In this document: positions 58,231 to 64,000 of the stretch, piece after piece
How the letters are laid out: the number at the start of each line of letters is the position of its first letter
How positions within the stretch are numbered: position 1 is the first letter of the stretch
Assembly (NCBI GenBank): GCA_017607445.1
Contig: JAEVHH010000003.1
Span: 372,001 to 436,000 of the forward strand
Direction of reading: 5' to 3'
DNA from: Histoplasma ohiense
Lineage: Eukaryota > Ascomycota > Eurotiomycetes > Onygenales > Ajellomycetaceae
Length of the DNA stretch: 64,000 bases
Made by a program: the position numbers and the translations under genes
The notes under the pieces: model-generated
Databases searched by the model: none
Told to the model about the DNA's origin: nothing
Seen by the model: only the letters and a program-made list of their open reading frames with translations

Positions 58231-58554
58231 TTTCGCTGGACTCTATTTCGATTTCAAAGAAAGATGTGCGATTTATCCTAAATCAAACGCTAGTGGCCTG
58301 TCGAGGGAAGTTGTCTATTGTAAATAAAAGGTGTTGGAGGAGCTGGGCTTCGTCCAGGCAAACTGGCTCCTCGCGTCCAACCACTAACTGAGCTTGGACC
58401 AATTGCGGCCTCCAATATTTATCGTTTTTCCTTGGCTCACTCTCAACAACTTCCCGGTAACAACAACCACAGCAATCATCTATAATATAATTCATAGCGG
58501 TCTTACATATAATGCCTCTTATCATATACACGTAATTTAGAGGCAACGGCTAAG
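58231..58554. promoter_or_regulatory. Divergent promoter of pre9 and the WW/FF gene
   Basis: A 324-bp spacer between divergent starts. I did not recognise a PACE-type (GGTGGCAAA) proteasome element in it. Confidence 0.45.
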
Positions 58555-60332
58555 ATGCTCAAATCTACCTATTCCGCTTTAAATCCACTGCCACCCGGAT
58601 GGACTGAGCACAAGGCTCCATCAGGTAACCTCTTGTCTCCGACTCCCTGGGTGAATATTTTGCGGCAAAGCGCTAATTATCAAAAGGCCATTCCTACTAC
58701 TACAATGCCCAAACAAAGCAGTCAACATATAAGAGACCAGCTCCACTTCCCTCAGATTCTCCGCATGAAGGAGCACCAGCTCAGCCGCCATTTGGTTTCC
58801 CAGCGGCTTTTACCGGTGTCCCGATTCCAGCGTTCGCGCATCAGTCGCACTACGGACCCATGCCCTTCAATATAGCAGGTCACTTCGATAGATCTCGCAG
58901 AGATAGTGCCGGGAACAGGCGGGGTCATGATAGACGACCTCGCCACCCAGAGGACCGGCCAAAGTCCAAGCACGCGATCCCCGGTTGCCATCCGTGGCTT
59001 CTCGTGAAAACAAAATTAGGTCGTCGATTTGTTCATAACCCGGATACTAACGATAGCTTCTGGAAATTCCCACCGGATGTATTGAAAGGGGTTGTCGAGT
59101 ATGATCGTCTCGAACGCGAAAGAACAGAGCGGAGAGAGCGGGGTGAACTAAGTGGAGAAGAGCAACCAGAAGCGGGGGTTCCTAGAAGTGTGTCACAGGA
59201 ACGCGAGCAATTACCCTCTATCGGTCGGAATGAACCTAGGGAGGAAGAGGATAGCGATGAGTATGAAGAGGTCGAGGTTACGGACGAAGAGGGCGAGGAG
59301 GGGACTATCCCATACAAAAGGGAGAGAACCGATAAAGAAGCCCGCGAAACCGGATCCATCGAATTCAATGAAGGTGATATCGAATATCAGCTTGCAGCCA
59401 TGGGTGAGGAATACGGATTGGACCCTGGAGAATATGGAGAGCCGGGTGAGGAGGGATGGGAGGACGGCGCAGAGGGTCTCCCACTCACAGAAGAGGACTC
59501 AGTGGCATTGTTCCGCGACCTACTCGATGATTTCCGGATAAACCCTTACATGCCATGGGAGAAGCTAATTGAAGAGGGCAAAATCATTGATGACTCCAGA
59601 TACACGATAATGCCCAATATGAGATCGCGCCGTGAGGCCTGGACCGACTGGAGCCGCGATCGGATACAAGAGTTGAAAGAACGACGAGAAAAGGAAGAAA
59701 AGAAAGATCCTCGAATCCGCTTCCTTGCTTTCCTACAGGAATATGCCACACCGAAATTATACTGGCCAGAGTTCAAACGTAAATATAGAAAGGAACCTGA
59801 AATGAAGGATAACAAACTATCAGATAAAGACCGGGAAAAGCTCTATCGGGACCATGTATCACGCCTTAAATTATCCGAAAGTACTCGAAAATCGGACATT
59901 TCCACCCTTCTCAAGTCCATACCCATCCACGAGCTGAACAGATCGTCGACGCCGGATACGCTTCCCGCTAGTATCCTCGCGGACCTACGATATATCTCAT
60001 TGCCACCCAACGTTCGCGATTCGCTAATTCAAGCATACATATTAACTCTGTCCCCCGCACCCGAGCCGGATAATATATCTGCTGAGGAACAAGCAGCACG
60101 TGATAAACGTCGGGCTGAGCGGGAGAAACGGGAAAAGGCATTTGCCGAACGGGAGTTATTGGTGCAAGAGCAAAAGCGGAAGCAAAGGGGTGCATTGATG
60201 CATGGCAGGGATATGTTACGTCAAGGAGAAGCGGAGTTGGCAATGGCGATGCGGGTTGGCAAGGAGGGATTGAAAAGTCATATGGAGCCGAAGATGGCAG
60301 CTCAAGTTCTCTCTGATGATAATAATGGTTAG
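58555..60332 (+). CDS. WW- and FF-domain protein (TCERG1/Dre4-like)
   Basis: WW-FF proteins link splicing factors with RNA polymerase II; fission yeast Dre4 and human TCERG1 are the likely relatives. Exons 58555-58624 and 58687-60332 give 571 residues; splicing completes a WW domain, LPPGWTEHKAPSG-HSYYYNAQT (about 12-42), in which the second Trp is Tyr (STYKRP). A second WW-like unit lies at about 123-155 (HPWLLVKTKLGRRFVHN and SFWKFP). Acidic segments follow, then FF-type helices at about 290-420 (FRDLLDDFRINPYMPWEKLIEE, RFLAFLQEY, YWPEFKRKY). The C-terminal third is a charged helix (AERELLVQEQKRKQRGALMHGRDML). Nuclear role inferred from the family. Confidence 0.8.
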
Positions 60333-60531
60333 ACAACATCTACATGCATATACCTATATTATATTTGGTTGGAAAATGCCAATTAAATCAGCAGTATATC
60401 TCGAGACGAGAACATATCCAAGACGCGCTGAAAAAAAAAAAAAAGGTATCATATGCGTATATTACATTTATTAAAACTTTAACACCCTGTAGGCCTTTAA
60501 CCTAATGGGTCATTTCCATCGGATATTCCAG
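60333..60531. other. Convergent spacer with poly-A
   Basis: Short 3' spacer between the WW/FF gene and the ZNF830-like gene. It contains a poly-A run at about 60431-60444. Confidence 0.6.
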
Positions 60532-61326
60532 CTATCTAAATCTCCAACTATCCCAATCCTCATCTTCATCCTCATCCCCCTCGTCCTCATCATCCCCAGC
60601 CCCACCACCTTCCCTTGCCTCCTGCCCTGCCATCTCCTCGCTCTGATCTTCACCCTCAAGAACCCCAACCCCAACCCCAGCTCCCTCCCTTGTAACTCCC
60701 CTCCTCCGAATCTCGTCTCTCATTTCTTTCAACCGCCTAACCCTCTCCTCAAGTTGATCCATTTCCTCAAATTCCTCCTCCAACAACCTCGCCGCATCTT
60801 CCTTCTCAAGCGATGCTTCCTGCTCATGCACTCGCATCCGCACCTGCTTATCCAGCTTCTCGCGCTGTGCCAGCTCAGCCGCAGAAAGGGGCCCGGCGGA
60901 TATCGTGGCATGACTGGGAGCAGCAGATATTATTTTTGTGGGTGCGGCAACCTCTCGTTCAAACGCGGCCCACTCATCTTCGTCGATGGTTTGTGGTTGT
61001 GATCGTGGTTGCGATTCGGCTGGTTCTGAAAGAAAGGCCGTGGTAGGTTGTGGCGAAAGCTCGGATGCTTGCTCTTGCTCAAGCTGCGCGGCTTCGTCTA
61101 TTATTGATGGATCATCATGTTCTTCATCTTCAACGGATTGAACCTGCTGGCGCACTTTTTCCTGCGTAATTTGCCCCTGGGTGGTTTTTGGCTTTTTATG
61201 CCCGTCACCCCGAAATTCTGGTTCAAGTTTTCTTTTTTTAACCGGTCTGGCTTTAGAAGAGTTATTTGAATCAGTGGCTCGACGAGATGCCAACTCGTTT
61301 CGGAGTAATGCCCGAATATCTGCCAT
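60532..61326 (-). CDS. ZNF830/CCDC16-like coiled-coil protein
   Basis: The 264-residue single-exon protein begins MADIRALLRNELASRR, the family start of coiled-coil/zinc-finger protein 830, a splicing- and DNA-damage-related nuclear protein in animals. A lysine-rich patch (RPVKKRKLEPEF) could be a nuclear signal. DEDEWAAFEREVA (about 122-134) is a characteristic block, followed by coiled coil (KLDKQVRMRVHEQEASLEKE, LLEEEFEEMDQLEERVRRLKE). The C-terminus is Gly- then Asp/Glu-rich and ends WDSWRFR. The C2H2 finger that follows the N-terminal block in animal members is not present here, so function may differ. It is divergent from the Bye1-like gene. Confidence 0.65.
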   Translation of the reverse strand: MADIRALLRNELASRRATDSNNSSKARPVKKRKLEPEFRGDGHKKPKTTQGQITQEKVRQQVQSVEDEEHDDPSIIDEAAQLEQEQASELSPQPTTAFLSEPAESQPRSQPQTIDEDEWAAFEREVAAPTKIISAAPSHATISAGPLSAAELAQREKLDKQVRMRVHEQEASLEKEDAARLLEEEFEEMDQLEERVRRLKEMRDEIRRRGVTREGAGVGVGVLEGEDQSEEMAGQEAREGGGAGDDEDEGDEDEDEDWDSWRFR

Positions 61327-62140
61327 GACGGGATGGTCCGTAGCTTAGGATCTAAAACGTGGAATGGATATAATTTTTTTAAATAATAGAAGCAAGTATG
61401 AACATTTGGTATCTGTAGTGCCGTAGAGATTCCGGATAGAGCATCAATAACAGAATGGAAGCATGAAACCAATATTGTATTATGCAACAGCAAGGTTCGC
61501 GACGTCACCGTGTCGGTATTGAACTATTCGTAATTCGAACTAGTATCAAGCTCAAATCGAAATTTCGTCACATGCCCTTCACGTGATTATTATTATCATT
61601 TATGGTCTAGCGCCATCTCTCTTCTTCCCATCTCCTCATCGCGACGTCGCAATTCAACAACAAGATCCACAACATCGATTTGTGCATCTCAACTCCATCA
61701 ATCTAGTGTTCCGAGATATCACCAGCTGTTCGATAGAAGTTTCGCAAGTCGATTGCGGGATGGTTATCCGTCTGGTATCATCCACAGTCTGAGATTGGGA
61801 AGAATAGGTGAATTTCTAGCTTCCCCGGATTTCCAGATCAAGGAGATTGTACCGCGTGAATCTGTTTTTGGAGCAACAAAACAACAACGCACATTTTGTT
61901 CAACGGTTGAATGGGGAAGTAATTTCCGCGTGGCAGAAACATACACAAGGAAAAAGAGTGGTTATCCCTCTCCTCTTCTGTTATCCGTTGTATTACTAGT
62001 TCCTGTCGATGCCGTAGAGGAGGCAAGACTAGTATTTTTCCATTGGCTTCGCAAAACTCAGGCAAAAATTCAAACCTTCTCAGCAAGTCTTCTATCTACT
62101 GTAGTCTATTTTATATTTCTGGCGTGTCAGCTATCTCACC
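61327..62140. promoter_or_regulatory. Divergent spacer of the ZNF830-like and Bye1-like genes
   Basis: The spacer includes TCACGTGA (CACGTG at 61580-61585), a bHLH/Cbf1-type site. Two overlapping frames (61583-61792, 61753-62151) are open but show no motif and overlap the Bye1-like start, so they may be leader sequence. Confidence 0.45.
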
Positions 62141-64000
62141 ATGGCCGGTAAGCCTAATCGTATCCCAGCGCTTAAATATTTTGGTCCCTCCCAGCTCCAT
62201 TGGAATCGGAGATGGCAAATCCGCGTATCCAACAGTTTACATCGCGGCATATGGAACTCACTGCTAACTATATTTCTATCAAACAGAAGAACCACGGCGC
62301 TCCGGCAGAGCAACAAAAGGCCAGCATTCTAAAAACAACGATTTATCAGAATTGGCACCCTCGAAACGCAAAGGGAAGACGCAGGCCAAAGCCCAGAAAC
62401 AAGCTTCCGACGAACAGACCCCTACCCCCAACGAAGAAGAGGACGAGATAATCCGTTGCATTTGTGGTGAATATGAAGAGGAGGAAGACGTTGAGCGGGA
62501 TATGATATGCTGCGACAAGTGCTCTGCATGGCAACACAACGATTGCATGGGGCTTACTTTCCCGAAAGGACAAGAACCTGCAGAATATTTTTGTGAACAA
62601 TGTAAGCCGGAAAATCATAAGGAGCTGCTGGATAAAATGGCTCATGGCGAGAAACCCTGGGAGGAAGCTGCGAGGCTAAGAGCCCTGGCTGCAGAGGAGA
62701 AAAAGGCACGGAGAAAGAAAGGCGGCAAGCGTGGAAGGAAATCCACCCGTCCTAGCGATATCAAATCTGAAGGGGGTGATGATGGTGTCAAAAGTGCCTC
62801 TGCAACACCAGCAAAAGAGATTCCCGTCTCTGCTCAGCCAACCAGCAATAAAGTCAGCCCACAGGCCCCGGGAGCGTTCCCTAACGATGGTCCTCCTAGC
62901 AGCCAAAAACGCAAATTCGACGAGCAGGAAGTTAACCAACGTGAACCGGTATGTACTTCCTCCATTATGCGTTGACGTACCATTATGCTAAGATTCTTTG
63001 CAGGGTCCAAAGCAGAAACTCCAGCGATTGTCTACTGGCCGCCAAATCGAAAGTCCTGAGGTGAAGTCGCCGACTGCGCACAGGAAGCAGAGCGTATCTA
63101 GTGTGCAATCTGTTCAGGAACAGAAAAGTGGAAGGTCACCCACTGAGGGAACTGGAGGCCCGTCAGACCTTCAGAGCCTGGCCAGGAGGAATGTGGCGAA
63201 TGCCCTAGTCAAACTCTTCGTAGAACAGGCAGCATCGGCCCTGCAGCAAGGCGCTTATTCGATGCCTGCTGGAAAGACTAAAGAAGCTGTTGGCGAAGCA
63301 CTGGGAGTTGCAATTGAACATGCCATGTATAAGCATCTCTGTGGAGGAAGTGGAGAACCTAGTGAAGCCTATAAGCAACAGATGCGGACCATCCTATTCA
63401 ATGTGAGGAAGAATACTTCGTTACGTGATAGTTTGCTTGTAGGAAGTATTTCTCCAGACACACTTGCCACCATGAGCACCCAAGACATGGCTAGCAAGGA
63501 GTTACGACAGAAGGATGATGAAATCAAGCGAGAGGCCGAGAGGCAGCATATGATTATCCAAGAACAAGGGCCCCGAATCAGACGTACACATAAAGGGGAG
63601 GAGTTGATCGAAGATGATTCACAGCATGCTGCAACTGAATCTATCTTCTCAGCGGCGCCAACTCGCCGCGACACCCTACATGAGGCCGACCTTCGATCTA
63701 CTACAAGCCCTACAGGAGCTCAACCAGCCAGCCCAAGCATGTCACATCAGCCTGAGTTCAGAGAATACCGTGGCTCAGTAGATCGAACAGCTGACGATCA
63801 CCGGCTACAGTCCATCGATTCCTCAGCTGGGGAGCAGCAACGAGCCTCGGCCTCAAACTTCAATATCCAAAACGTCTGGTCGAACGTCCAATCACCTGGT
63901 TCAGCACCTCATGATAAGCCATTTCCTCCTGCTTCTGCTCCATCTCTTCAGGATGTACAGCCGAGTCACAAAGTCCAGGCCGATGCGGAGATAGATCAGT
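62141..64000 (+). CDS. PHD finger and TFIIS-central-domain protein (Bye1-like), partial
   Basis: Bye1 family proteins bind RNA polymerase II and methylated histone H3 and affect elongation. Exons 62141-62147, 62287-62948 and 63004 to the window end; the tiny first exon encodes MAE across the junction, then EPRRSGRATKGQ. The PHD finger is CICGEYEEEEDVERDMICCDKC, WQHNDCMGL and FCEQC (about 55-110), with the C4HC3 pattern. The TFIIS central (TFS2M) domain starts near RRNVANALVKLFVEQ and includes AEAIG-like KTKEAVGEALGVAIEHAMY, YKQQMRTILFNVRKN and DMASKELRQKDDEIKRE. A SPOC domain would be expected beyond the right edge. A basic linker (KKARRKKGGKRGRKS) lies between. Confidence 0.9.

Noticed and set aside
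61583..62151. Two overlapping frames before the Bye1-like gene
   Set aside because: They overlap the Bye1-like start, have no motif, and fit leader or promoter sequence better.
1..64000. CRISPR arrays, rRNA genes and bacterial operon signals
   Set aside because: None seen; introns and gene families show this is fungal nuclear DNA.

Overview
The window is nuclear DNA of a filamentous ascomycete. Most genes carry short GT-AG introns (about 55-100 bp), intergenic spacers are long, and several sequence blocks are AT-rich and transposon-derived. The proteins and gene neighbourhoods (tyrosine-degradation genes, a biotin cluster with a fused bioDA, Mak5, Trm7, Met10) resemble Eurotiomycetes. A decayed kinase-like gene with DHDQDD and DWDWQPWLE motifs points, with moderate confidence, to Onygenales (dimorphic and dermatophyte relatives). 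All identities come from reading translated sequence; no database search was run.

Layout. 1-4.7 kb: tyrosine/homogentisate degradation genes, with hppD (partial, running off the left edge), a divergent TTC36-like TPR gene (probable hmgX) and hmgA. 4.7-8.5 kb: no gene; holds a roughly 500-bp inverted-repeat element. 8.5-10.3 kb: a damaged FAD monooxygenase gene. 11.5-12.9 kb: an intact Old Yellow Enzyme-type oxidoreductase. 13.2-14.2 kb: a frameshifted kinase-like pseudogene. 15.9-22.3 kb: a complete biotin cluster, bioB, bioDA (dethiobiotin synthetase fused to DAPA aminotransferase) and bioF, with bioDA and bioF sharing one promoter. 22.3-25.5 kb: gene-poor, with a second inverted-repeat element.

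25.5-41.0 kb is a dense housekeeping block: a Kar5/Tht1 nuclear fusion protein, mitochondrial ribosomal protein uL6m, the PAP phosphatase Met22, an Lsb5-like VHS-GAT protein, the DEAD-box helicase Mak5, the tRNA 2'-O-methyltransferase Trm7 and sulfite reductase alpha subunit Met10. 41-47.9 kb is a repeat island: an AT-rich inverted-repeat element at 42.2-42.8 kb and a Copia-type retroelement at 44.56-46.27 kb with 86-bp LTRs, a TGTTT target-site duplication and a half-tRNA type primer site, itself carrying a relative of the 7.7-kb element. At 47.9 kb sits a small secreted cysteine-rich protein gene, at 49.8 kb a putative mitochondrial protein gene, then a 5.5-kb gene-poor stretch. 55.8-64 kb holds a small cysteine/coiled-coil protein, proteasome alpha3 (PRE9/PSMA4), a WW/FF-domain protein, a ZNF830/CCDC16-like protein and a partial PHD-TFIIS (Bye1-like) gene running off the right edge.

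Exon chains given for the complete spliced genes sum to multiples of three and restore family motifs across each junction. The main points for follow-up are the TTC36-like gene paired with hppD, the short-LTR Copia element, three inverted-repeat elements, and the orphan secreted protein beside the repeat island.
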